From: JAEWSN01 sp942493335
GTDB taxonomy: Bacteria > Bacillota > Clostridia > DSM-8532
DNA: 64,000 nucleotides
Direction of reading: 5' to 3'
Assembly: GCA_942493335.1 (NCBI GenBank)
Contig: OW818693.1
Location: 3,658,001-3,722,000 of the forward strand
The notes beneath the pieces were generated by a model. That model ran no database searches, was not told where the DNA came from, and was given only the letters and a program-made list of their open reading frames with translations. Shown here one piece after another: positions 8,680 to 15,726 of this stretch. How positions within the stretch are numbered: position 1 is the stretch's first letter; each line of letters starts with the position of its first letter. The position numbers were made by a program, and so were the translations under genes.

Positions 8680-9114
8680 AAATCATGCCTCCTTGCCTTG
8701 GTCATATTTACCCGGATTGAAGAAGGTTCAAGCAGGAGCGTGAAAACTTCGGGAGAGACTGCAGGGATGACTCCGGCAATGGGGGGTTGCCGTTGTCGAA
8801 TGGCAAAGGACAAATGTGTCCATTGCCGGATTCCCACCCCATGCCCCAAGTTCATTGACGTTTCCATGACTGTTGGCTTGTCTGCATACATCGGCGGTCC
8901 ATCCACGTATGCATGACAGGCATAAGGTGATTATGTTGATGACAAGCGAATCCGCTGCATGGAATTCCTCTTCATCATAAGGGGTGATTTGTCAAAAAAC
9001 AATACGAAACACGTCATGACTTGAACTATTTGGTGAAATGTTATTCAATACCAGTATCCGATGCATGTGTGACAGACATGCATCGGAAGAGAAAAAAGGA
9101 GAGGGAGGCTCATC
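8680..9114. other. Divergent intergenic region
   Basis: This 435-base spacer separates the hypothetical gene (minus) from the SPFH operon (plus). Apart from the ribosome binding site of the left gene and the perfect hairpin at 9057-9087 I see no convincing gene. TTGAAC near 9021 with an AT-rich stretch downstream could be a promoter for the SPFH pair, but spacing is poor. Short frames here lack binding sites and typical composition. Confidence 0.5.
9057..9087 (+). promoter_or_regulatory. Perfect 12-bp inverted repeat in the SPFH 5' leader
   Basis: TCCGATGCATGT (9057-9068) and ACATGCATCGGA (9076-9087) are perfect complements around a 7-base loop. The repeat ends 27 bases before the ATG, and an A-rich stretch rather than a T tract follows, so it is not a typical terminator. 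It may be a protein operator or an mRNA stem near the ribosome binding site. Confidence 0.6.
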
Positions 9115-10104
9115 ATGGCGATTCCGGCTGGCGTTTATATCGGGGTACTGATCTGGTTTGTCGTGGTTTTCATTCTCAGGGGGTTCTACATCATCAATCA
9201 GGATCAGCGGGCGATCAAGACCGTTTTCGGCCGTGCGCAGCGACTCAATGGCAAGTCGACGCTGGCAGATCCGATTGCAGTGAATCTGACAGGTGACGAG
9301 CTCGAACGATACGATTATCCACAGGTTCGGGTCATCATGCCCGGCGGACCGTATTTCAAATGGCCATGGGAACGCATTCACAAGGTCTCTGTCGCAACAC
9401 AGACGGTCAATATGGCTTATGATCCTTCCGACCGGAATGCCAACCGGAACAATACGATTCTGGAAGCAGTCACGAAGGATCAGTTGAACATCGGGCTGAC
9501 AGGACAGATCCGGTACCGTGCCTCCGAGAAAAACCTGTATGCGTACATCTTCGCCATCAAGAATCCGTTGGCGCATGTCATGGGGTATTTCGTATCCGTG
9601 CTGCGCGAACGCATCGCCAATTTCGAAGCACCTGGCAAAGTCGCGGAAATCGGTACGGAATCCGCCTCTTCCATTGCACAGGGAATTTCCATCAATGACC
9701 TGCGTAAAAATCTTCGTGACATCAACGATCACATGGACAGGGAGTGCAGCGTGTCGGCTGCCCGATATGGCGTCGTGCTGGAAGCCTCCCTGATCACCGG
9801 CATCGATCCGCCGGTCGATGTCGAATCCGCGCTTGCCGCCATCAACACCGCACACAACCAGGTGTCATCCGACATCAGCCTTGCCCAGGCCGCAGCCGAT
9901 CAGCGCATCGTCCAATCCAAGAAGGCGGTTGAAATCGAGACGCTGAAGGCGGAAGGCGAAGTCGAAAGCCTCAAGCACATCGCAGGCCAACTGACCGACC
10001 TGAAACGTCAGGGCGGCAAGAAGGCCATGGAACTCTACGTCCGCAACATCCGTCTGGGTCTCATCGAACAGACGAAGCGGATCATCAGGAGGGTAGGCAA
10101 ATGA
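9115..10104 (+). CDS. SPFH/band-7 domain membrane protein, first of a pair
   Basis: The ATG at 9115 follows GAGGGAGG. The 329-residue protein has one N-terminal membrane segment (about 5-24) followed directly by an SPFH/band-7 domain (about 25-240), then a helical region with AQAAADQRIVQSKKAVEIET typical of the oligomerising coiled coil in prohibitin, stomatin and HflKC proteins. Such proteins build large membrane rings that organise lipids or restrain proteases. The stop codon overlaps the start of the next SPFH gene (ATGA), so translation is coupled and a mixed oligomer is likely. No partner protease is encoded nearby, so the cellular role is open. Confidence 0.85.
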   Translation: MAIPAGVYIGVLIWFVVVFILRGFYIINQDQRAIKTVFGRAQRLNGKSTLADPIAVNLTGDELERYDYPQVRVIMPGGPYFKWPWERIHKVSVATQTVNMAYDPSDRNANRNNTILEAVTKDQLNIGLTGQIRYRASEKNLYAYIFAIKNPLAHVMGYFVSVLRERIANFEAPGKVAEIGTESASSIAQGISINDLRKNLRDINDHMDRECSVSAARYGVVLEASLITGIDPPVDVESALAAINTAHNQVSSDISLAQAAADQRIVQSKKAVEIETLKAEGEVESLKHIAGQLTDLKRQGGKKAMELYVRNIRLGLIEQTKRIIRRVGK

Positions 10105-10982
10105 CGGATATCACCATCGCCATCATGACCTTTGTCGTTTTGCTCATCGGCGTGCCCGTTGTTCTGGGGGTGCTCCGCTTCATCGGCTTCTATACCATCG
10201 TTCAGGAAAAACAGTCGATCGTGTTCACGTTGTTCGGCAACATTGTCGGCCAGATCGACGAACCCGGCATTCACCTGCTGTGGTTCAAGCTCGGCCCTGT
10301 CGCCCTTCTGATGAACTGGCTCGGCCGCCGCTACACCCTCGACATGCGGATGGATCAGGAATACCTGCGCAGCCAGATGGTCAACTCGGAAGAAGGCGCC
10401 CCGATGGGCATCGGCATCTGGTACGAGATGTACATCAGCAATGCGCTGGCCTACATTTTCAAGAACTCCGATCCGCGCGGCTCCCTCGCGGCGAATGTCG
10501 GCAATTCCACGGTCCGCAGCCTCAGCAACATGCCGCTCGACAAGATGATGGGCGAACGGCATTCCATGAGTCAGGTGGTGCGCTCCGAGGTATCCCAGAA
10601 GTCACAGGAATGGGGCTACATGCTCGGTTCGTGTTATGTCCGCAAGGTACATTTCCGGGATGTGGAGATGATCCACCAGATTGAGAGCAAGGTCGTCAAC
10701 CGCCTGCGCCAGGTCACATCGGCCATCAAGCAGGATGGCACCAACCAGGTCAACATCATCGCCAGCACGGCGGAAAAGGAAGCGGCCGTGGACTTTGCCA
10801 AAGCCGCCGCCATCCGGCTGGAGGTTGTTGGTTCCACGTTGCGTGACATCTCCGAGGATCCGGAAGTGACCGAAGCCATGTTCGAAGTGCTGGAAACCAC
10901 CCGGATCATCAAGGCCAACATTCCAATCGAAACCATTCCCGCCGGAAATGATATCCTGGACCAGTTGATCACCACAGGCTGA
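10101..10982 (+). CDS. SPFH/band-7 domain membrane protein, second of a pair
   Basis: This 293-residue protein begins four bases before the end of its partner. A membrane segment (about 5-28) leads into an SPFH domain starting FYTIVQEKQSIVFTLFGNIV, followed by a helical tail containing IIASTAEKEAAVDFAKAAAI. The sequence is clearly different from the first gene, so the two are old paralogs and not a recent duplication. By analogy with HflK/HflC they probably form alternating subunits of one membrane assembly. The analogy is structural; I cannot assign either as HflK or HflC. Confidence 0.85.
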   Translation: MTDITIAIMTFVVLLIGVPVVLGVLRFIGFYTIVQEKQSIVFTLFGNIVGQIDEPGIHLLWFKLGPVALLMNWLGRRYTLDMRMDQEYLRSQMVNSEEGAPMGIGIWYEMYISNALAYIFKNSDPRGSLAANVGNSTVRSLSNMPLDKMMGERHSMSQVVRSEVSQKSQEWGYMLGSCYVRKVHFRDVEMIHQIESKVVNRLRQVTSAIKQDGTNQVNIIASTAEKEAAVDFAKAAAIRLEVVGSTLRDISEDPEVTEAMFEVLETTRIIKANIPIETIPAGNDILDQLITTG

Positions 10983-11003
10983 CAATGCTTTCGAAATGGG
11001 GAA

Positions 11004-11040
11004 GGGCGTTCATCACGAAGGTGGACGCCCTTTATTTTTT
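11004..11040 (+). terminator. Intrinsic terminator of the SPFH operon
   Basis: GGGCGTTCA (11004-11012) pairs with TGGACGCCC (11022-11030), followed by TTTATTTTTT. The T tract overlaps the stop codon of the convergent J-protein gene. Confidence 0.88.
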
Positions 11041-12069
11041 CCGGTCTTTCCTATCCGTGTTCAGTTCCTTCATCCGTGTATAAAACGCCTTGACTTCCCG
11101 ATCCGGTGCCGTGGGATTCACGATTCGGATGCGGAGATACAAATCTCCCTGCCGACCTTGTGCATCGCGATAGCCCTTCCCGTAAATCCGGACTTTTCCG
11201 TCTGTCTGTATCCCCGCAGGGATCTGGACCAGAAGCGTCCCCTCCAGCGTTTCGACCTTTTCTTCGCTTCCGAGAAAAGCATTCCATGGCAACAGATCCA
11301 AGGTGGTCTCCAGATCCAGACCGTTGAGGCTGAACTGGCCGCCTTCCGTCAGGTTGACCTTGATGATCAGGTCGCCGCTCTTTCCGCCGTTTTCTCCCGG
11401 ATCCCCCTGTCCGGACAACCGAACCCGTTCGCCCGGCAGAATGCCGGCGGGAATTCTGAACGAGATGGTTTTGTCCGTTGCACCATGCCGGATGACAACC
11501 TTCTTTTCAATGCCCTGATAGGCTTCCTTCAGCGGGATGCCGATTTCCGCCTCGATGTTGTCGCCATCTCTTGCGAAATCCCGCATTCGTCTGTTTGCGC
11601 CAGAAGGACCACTTGCGCCGGAATGGCTGTCCGCAGCGGTGTGCCTGCCGAACAGGTCGTTCAGGGGAGAACGTCCACCAGAGGCCCCGGAGCCGGATGA
11701 ACGGCCGAAAAGGTCGTCCATGCCGCCGCCCCCGCCAAAAAACATGTTGAAGAAGTCGCTGAAGTCATTGTCCGTGGACATGCGGGAAGAAGGACCTGTT
11801 TTGGCATGCCGGGTTTTGGCCGGATCGAAGTCGCGGCCGTTCTGGAAACTGGCCTCGCGGGCGAGGTCATCGTATTTCTTCCTTTTTTCCGCATCCCCCA
11901 GCACTTCATATGCTTCGCTGACTTCCTTGAAAAGCTCTTCCGATTTCTTGTCGTTCGGATTTGCATCGGGATGGTGTTTCTTCGCGAGTTTGCGAAAAGC
12001 CTTCTTGATCTCATCCTGGCTTGCGTCCTTCCGGACGCCAAGCGTTTCGTAGTAGTCCCTGTACTTCAT
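11032..12069 (-). CDS. CbpA/DnaJ-like co-chaperone (type II J protein)
   Basis: The ATG at 12069 lies behind AGGAGGTG and gives 345 residues. An N-terminal J domain (about 1-70) carries KKHHPDANP with the HPD triad that stimulates DnaK ATPase. A Gly/Ser/Phe-rich linker (about 95-165) contains FFNMFFGGGGGMDDLFG. Two DnaJ C-terminal beta domains follow, including FRIPAGILPGERVRLSGQGD and VQIPAGIQTDGKVRIYGKGY. No CxxCxGxG zinc fingers are present, which places it in the CbpA class and not with true DnaJ. It is monocistronic as seen here and would work with DnaK in protein folding. Confidence 0.92.
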   Translation of the reverse strand: MKYRDYYETLGVRKDASQDEIKKAFRKLAKKHHPDANPNDKKSEELFKEVSEAYEVLGDAEKRKKYDDLAREASFQNGRDFDPAKTRHAKTGPSSRMSTDNDFSDFFNMFFGGGGGMDDLFGRSSGSGASGGRSPLNDLFGRHTAADSHSGASGPSGANRRMRDFARDGDNIEAEIGIPLKEAYQGIEKKVVIRHGATDKTISFRIPAGILPGERVRLSGQGDPGENGGKSGDLIIKVNLTEGGQFSLNGLDLETTLDLLPWNAFLGSEEKVETLEGTLLVQIPAGIQTDGKVRIYGKGYRDAQGRQGDLYLRIRIVNPTAPDREVKAFYTRMKELNTDRKDRKK

Positions 12070-12421
12070 CTGAAGCACCTCCTTCCGCCGTGTCATCCCC
12101 GAAAGGCATTCCAAAGAATTCCTTCCCTTCCGTACACCGGGTGAACCAGTTGAAAAGCAGCGTGTGATGCGTGTTGCCGACGGGTTTCATCCTGTCGGCC
12201 AAACCATGAAAATGGATGGTGGAATGCAGAGGAATCCTTGCTTCCCGACCTTGCCTCGGGTGACAATATAAGGTAAATGCGGAATGACTTTTCGAGATTT
12301 TTCGAAAATAGATAATATAATACATGTAAAAGCAAATATCATGTATATTCACGCGTTCGCCGAAAGGATATACTGTTCGCAAATGGATACACACCATGCC
12401 CTACACAAGGAGGAATACGGG
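12070..12421. other. Divergent intergenic region upstream of the first Gfo/Idh gene
   Basis: This 352-base spacer has a fairly G+C-rich left part and an AT-rich right part. The AT-rich part holds TATAAT at 12316-12321, with only a weak -35 candidate near 12292, and the TACATGTAA palindrome immediately downstream. The rest shows no gene or structured RNA that I can support. Confidence 0.6.
12319..12330 (+). promoter_or_regulatory. TTACATGTAA-type operator, site A
   Basis: AATACATGTAAA overlaps the end of a TATAAT -10 box (12316-12321) about 95 bases upstream of the Gfo/Idh start. It differs at one base from the perfect TTACATGTAA found at three other promoters in the window. A site over the transcription start suits a repressor. 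Confidence 0.65.
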
Positions 12422-13519
12422 ATGAAGAAGAAACTTCGCATTGGTATCATCGGCACCGGCGGGATTGCCGGCGCCCACATGAACGCCTACTCCCAGTTTG
12501 ACGACGTAGAAATCGTCGGCGGCGCGGACATTGTGCCGGGCAAGGCACGGGAGTTCCTGGACAAATGGAATCTGCCCAAGGCCAAGGCGTTCGACAATGC
12601 CATGGATCTCATCAAGAATGTGGAAATGGATGGCGTCAGTGTCTGCACCTACAACACGACCCATGCCGAATGTGTCATCGCGGCACTGGAAGCGGGTCTG
12701 CATGTCCAGTGCGAAAAGCCGATGTCCTTCACCCTGCAGGAAGCAGCCGATATGGTGAAGGCTTCCCGCAAGGCCAAGAAAATGCTGACCATCGGTTTCC
12801 AGCCCCGGTACGACTATATGCGCAAAAAGGTGGACGACATCATCGCTTCGGGCGCGCTCGGCAAGATCTACTACATCCAGAGCGGCGGCGGACGTCGTCG
12901 CGGCATTCCCGCCGGATCCTTCGTGGACAAGGCGAAGGCCGGATACGGCTGCCTCGGTGACATCGGCTGCTATTCCATCGATGAGATGCTGCACGCCGTG
13001 AAGTATCCGAAGCCGTTGACCGTTTCCGCCATCGCCACCAACCATTTCGGCAAGAATCCCAAGTACTGGCCGGATTATCAGACCTTCGACGTGGACGACT
13101 TCTCTGTTGCACTCGTCCGCATGGAGGGCGAAATGACCTATGTCTTCAAGCAGTCCTGGGCGATGCACGCCGATTCCCTCGGCGACAACCTCTGGCTCGG
13201 CACCGAAGGCGGCCTGAAGATCATCCAGGGTCATGACGCGCACAACCGTGAATCCCGCGTCATGTACTATACCGATGTCAACGGCATGCACGTGGACAGC
13301 CAGGTCCTGCCGTCCCATCCCTTCAACGCATACGAACAGCCCAAGTACAAGGACATCTTCGTCATGAAGGTTCGCGACTATTGCGATGCCATCCTCGAAG
13401 GCCGTCCGGCACCGATCCCCGGCGAAGAGATCCTCTACAACCAGGCGATCTGTGACGGCATCTACCGTTCCGCGAAGCTTGGCAAGGAAGTGGAGATCGT
13501 CATTCCGAAACTGAAGTAA
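12422..13519 (+). CDS. Gfo/Idh/MocA-family oxidoreductase
   Basis: The ATG at 12422 follows AAGGAGGAATACGGG and yields 365 residues. The N-terminal Rossmann fold opens with RIGIIGTGGIAGAHM (GxGxxG). HVQCEKPMSF carries the EKP lysine that supports catalysis, and the C-terminal alpha/beta domain contains GCLGDIGCYSIDEMLHA, where GDxGxxxxH-like residues usually include the catalytic pair. The family oxidises or epimerises sugars, inositols and sugar nucleotides with NAD(P). The palindrome in front of it is shared with the alpha-mannosidase and the ABC importer, so a mannose-derived or related sugar is the likely substrate. The exact substrate is unknown. Confidence 0.9.
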   Translation: MKKKLRIGIIGTGGIAGAHMNAYSQFDDVEIVGGADIVPGKAREFLDKWNLPKAKAFDNAMDLIKNVEMDGVSVCTYNTTHAECVIAALEAGLHVQCEKPMSFTLQEAADMVKASRKAKKMLTIGFQPRYDYMRKKVDDIIASGALGKIYYIQSGGGRRRGIPAGSFVDKAKAGYGCLGDIGCYSIDEMLHAVKYPKPLTVSAIATNHFGKNPKYWPDYQTFDVDDFSVALVRMEGEMTYVFKQSWAMHADSLGDNLWLGTEGGLKIIQGHDAHNRESRVMYYTDVNGMHVDSQVLPSHPFNAYEQPKYKDIFVMKVRDYCDAILEGRPAPIPGEEILYNQAICDGIYRSAKLGKEVEIVIPKLK

Positions 13520-13604
13520 ACCGCCTCGCGCCAGGAAAGCGGAAGTGCGCACCCTTCTCCAGTCCAGTGAACGATGCATGAAAAGAACGATGGAGGATAA
13601 AACC

Positions 13605-14585
13605 GTGATCAAGATTGCAATGCTTTCCAAGTGGCATGTCCACGGTCCCGATTACGCCCGCACCGTCAAAAACTCCGGCGTTGCCGAAATCACCTGCGTC
13701 TGGGACGACGACGCAACCCGTGGCGAAGAATGGGCGAAAGAGCTCGGTGTGGAGTTCGAAGCCTGCCTCGATACGATTCTTGCCCGCAAGGACGTGGACG
13801 CCGTGGTTGTCTGCACAGCGACCAGCGATCATGAAATGGTCATTACAAAAGCCGCGAAGGCCGGCAAACACGTCTTCACGGAAAAGGCAATGGCTCCGAC
13901 CCTTGCGGAATGCAAGCGGATTTCCGCGGCTGTTGCCGAAAGCGGCATCAAGTTTGCCATCTCCCATCCGCACCTCATGACCGGCATCGCCCAGTATGCG
14001 AAGCAGGCCATCGAGGACGGATTGCTCGGGGAAGTGAACTACATGCGCATGCGCACGGCGCACGGCGGTTCCATCCTCGGTTGGCTGCCCGATTACTGGT
14101 ACGATGTGAACAAGGCCGGCGGCGGTGCCATGATGGACCTGGGCTGCCACCCCATGTACACGGCCGCCTATCTGCTCGGCAAGCCGGTCCGCATCGCCTC
14201 CATGTTCAACAACAACATCGCACCGGCTCCTGCGGAAGACAATGCCGTCTCGGTTGTGGAGTTCGAGAACAAGGCCATTGCCGTCCTGGAGACTTCCTTC
14301 ATCGCCCAGTGGAACTCCGGCAATTTCGAATTGCTCGGTTCCGAAGGCTCCCTCGTGGTCAACGGCCGCGAAGTGAAGATCCACAGCAAGAAACTCGGCG
14401 TGGACGGATGGGTCATCGTGGACAAATTGCCCGATGAAAAGCCGCTTGCCATGATCATGTGGTTCGATGCCATCCAAAACAACACCCCGATCCTCTGGGG
14501 AACCAAACAGGGCGAAGCACTCACCGAGCTGCTTGAAAACGCTTATGTTTCCCACAAGGAACAGCGGATTGTCAACATACCCTGA
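13605..14585 (+). CDS. Gfo/Idh/MocA-family oxidoreductase, second gene
   Basis: I place the start at GTG 13605 because GGAGG lies nine bases upstream and the Rossmann strand IKIAML begins at once; ATG codons at 13578 and 13590 are alternatives without good binding sites. The 326-residue product has the two-domain fold with GAMMDLGCHPMYTAAYLLG in the second domain. The usual EKP motif reads TEKAMAP, with Ala for Pro but the lysine kept. It starts 85 bases after the first Gfo/Idh gene with no terminator between, so both are likely one transcript under site A. The pair may do oxidation and reduction at different carbons of one sugar. Confidence 0.88.
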   Translation: MIKIAMLSKWHVHGPDYARTVKNSGVAEITCVWDDDATRGEEWAKELGVEFEACLDTILARKDVDAVVVCTATSDHEMVITKAAKAGKHVFTEKAMAPTLAECKRISAAVAESGIKFAISHPHLMTGIAQYAKQAIEDGLLGEVNYMRMRTAHGGSILGWLPDYWYDVNKAGGGAMMDLGCHPMYTAAYLLGKPVRIASMFNNNIAPAPAEDNAVSVVEFENKAIAVLETSFIAQWNSGNFELLGSEGSLVVNGREVKIHSKKLGVDGWVIVDKLPDEKPLAMIMWFDAIQNNTPILWGTKQGEALTELLENAYVSHKEQRIVNIP

Positions 14586-14601
14586 GAAATGCATGATTGG
14601 G

Positions 14602-14646
14602 AATAGGGAGGGAGGTCCTGCGAAATGCGGGACCTCCCTCCCTATT
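14602..14646 (+). terminator. 20-bp near-perfect hairpin after the Gfo/Idh pair
   Basis: Bases 14602-14621 pair with 14627-14646 over 20 positions (one G-U) around a GAAAT loop. No T tract follows; the right arm runs straight into the TTGACG promoter of the next unit. It should end the oxidoreductase transcript and insulate the riboswitch gene. Confidence 0.8.
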
Positions 14647-14673
14647 GACGTTTTGCACGGGAAATTGTAGAAT
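14645..14673 (+). promoter_or_regulatory. Vegetative promoter of the riboswitch unit
   Basis: TTGACG (14645-14650) and TAGAAT (14668-14673) are separated by 17 bases. Transcription should start near 14680, leaving a leader of about 310 bases before the helix-turn-helix gene. Confidence 0.75.
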
Positions 14674-14774
14674 GACAATGCAGGGTAATACGGAGGTCTT
14701 CCAGAGAAGTGTTTCTTCGTTTATCGTGCGGTTGGGAACGAAATATTTCGTACCGGCCGGGATTCCTTGTCTGA

Positions 14775-14851
14775 TGCAAGGGCACACCAGTCGAAAGGCT
14801 GGGCCGCAAAGCATGAAGTCTACGGCGAAAGCTAGGATGGTTCGGCTGCCA
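14775..14851 (+). ncRNA. Cyclic di-GMP-I (GEMM-I) riboswitch aptamer
   Basis: The stretch shows the GEMM-I order of conserved blocks: GGCACACC, a hairpin CCAGTC-GAAA-GGCTGG with the GNRA tetraloop (14787-14802), the signature GGGCCGCAAAGC (canonical GGGACGCAAAGC), AGTCTACGGC, a short GAAA-capped arm, and GGTTCGGCTGCC closing against GGCA (14781-14784 with 14847-14850). The closing stem and the downstream terminator compete for GCTGCC. Binding of c-di-GMP would therefore stabilise the aptamer and let transcription continue, making it an on-switch by inference. One core base differs from the common consensus. Confidence 0.82.
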
Positions 14852-14873
14852 TGAGGATAGATGGCAGCTTTTT
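14845..14873 (+). terminator. Riboswitch expression-platform terminator
   Basis: GCTGCCAT (14845-14852) pairs with ATGGCAGC (14861-14868) over a GAGGATAG loop, followed by TTTTT. Its left arm overlaps the 3' strand of the aptamer closing stem, the usual mutually exclusive arrangement. Confidence 0.85.
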
Positions 14874-14884
14874 GTATGCCTGAA

Positions 14885-14982
14885 ATCTCTCGGAGGTACT
14901 TGCGCCGACAGGGTTGGATCTCTTCCAAACCGAATGCATGAGGGTTGGTCCGCAATCCTCATGGCGGAACGGAACCGAGGGA
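14885..14982 (+). ncRNA. Possible second structured leader element
   Basis: Between the terminator and the start codon several stems can be drawn. One is an outer pairing of CTCTCGG (14887-14893) with CCGAGGGAG, which covers the ribosome binding site. A second is GGTTGGA/TTCCAAACC with a bulge. The third is the 10-bp stem ATGAGGGTTG/CAATCCTCAT (14937-14946 and 14952-14961, one G-U). It matches no class I can name and could modulate translation of the next gene. Confidence 0.4.
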
Positions 14983-14989
14983 GGCTCAC

Positions 14990-15196
14990 ATGGCACAACT
15001 CGACAAAGAGAAAATGATGAACCTGATGAAAACACAATGCAACGGAAACTACAACCTGTTCGCACGCGAACTGGGGCTTGATCCCGGGCATCTTCACCGC
15101 TTTCTGAACACAGGTGTCGGCGGCGGGAAAAAAATGATTTTCGGCCTCATGGACTTTTGCGGCAAATACGGCCTCGACTATCGGATGTTCATGTGA
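14990..15196 (+). CDS. Small helix-turn-helix protein under c-di-GMP riboswitch
   Basis: The ATG at 14990 follows GAGGGAGG and encodes only 68 residues. The middle, NYNLFARELGLDPGHLHRFL, reads as an XRE/Cro-type helix-turn-helix, and a Gly/Lys loop (GVGGGKKM) and a short helix follow. There is no room for an effector domain, so it could be a stand-alone DNA-binding protein or an adaptor. It is the first gene behind the c-di-GMP riboswitch, so its expression should follow second-messenger level. No target is known; a small spacer separates it from the hypothetical gene downstream. Confidence 0.8.
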   Translation: MAQLDKEKMMNLMKTQCNGNYNLFARELGLDPGHLHRFLNTGVGGGKKMIFGLMDFCGKYGLDYRMFM

Positions 15197-15337
15197 TGCC
15201 GCTCCGGTCATTGTCCATCAGAAGCTTCCGGAAATGAGGGGGTTTGGGACTATGACCGGATAAACCAGCTTCCATCATGTTTTGTGACCTTGGAAATGTG
15301 CGGGACCGATATGCTCAAGGGAAAAGAAGGAGATTTT

Positions 15338-15607
15338 TTGAAGAAATTCGTTTTGAAAAAACAGGAACCCGAACTGGATCCGGCGTACAACATTTCACCG
15401 GAACTTGCCAAGATGGAGATCGTGATCCACAGCGAAGGATACCCGAAAGACGGTGCCGTGTATTATACCGGCACAGTTCGGAAATTCGTTGTCGAGCGCA
15501 TTCCCAGCCCGGCGCTGATTGAATTGCTGCCGAAATTGCTGACGGAACCGAAATTCTCCTATTGCCTCAACACGGAAACCATCATCGTTGCGCGGGACGA
15601 TGACTGA
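15338..15607 (+). CDS. Small hypothetical protein, 89 aa
   Basis: I choose TTG 15338 because AAGGAG sits five bases upstream; the in-frame ATG at 15311 has no such site. The product is a compact alpha/beta-looking chain with MEIVIHSEGYPKDGAVYYTG and a second half rich in Leu/Ile, without signal peptide, membrane segment or cysteine motif. I do not recognise the family. It follows the riboswitch-controlled gene by 141 bases and ends before a strong terminator, so it may belong to the same c-di-GMP-controlled unit. Confidence 0.6.
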   Translation: MKKFVLKKQEPELDPAYNISPELAKMEIVIHSEGYPKDGAVYYTGTVRKFVVERIPSPALIELLPKLLTEPKFSYCLNTETIIVARDDD

Positions 15608-15674
15608 GCTTCAGTCCCTTCTCCGAAGGCGTTCCGATGACTGAACTTCCAGCCCAATCCCCGATATGGCGCAT

Positions 15675-15726
15675 AAGGCCATTCAATCCCATCCCCGCAG
15701 AGAGGATGGGGCTTGAATGGCCTTTT
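15675..15726 (+). terminator. Long intrinsic terminator between convergent genes
   Basis: AAGGCCATTCAA (15675-15686) pairs perfectly with TTGAATGGCCTT (15713-15724), with a second inner stem CCCATCC/GGATGGG, and TTTT at the end. It serves the small hypothetical gene and may also stop topB transcription from the other side. Confidence 0.88.

Noticed and set aside
8698..8916. A 72-codon frame in the spacer before the SPFH operon
   Set aside because: It lacks a plausible start site and its composition is that of spacer DNA. It also overlaps the leader of the divergent gene.
12401..13630. A 409-codon minus-strand frame opposite the first Gfo/Idh gene
   Set aside because: It covers a clear oxidoreductase on the plus strand, lacks a ribosome binding site and shows no domain.
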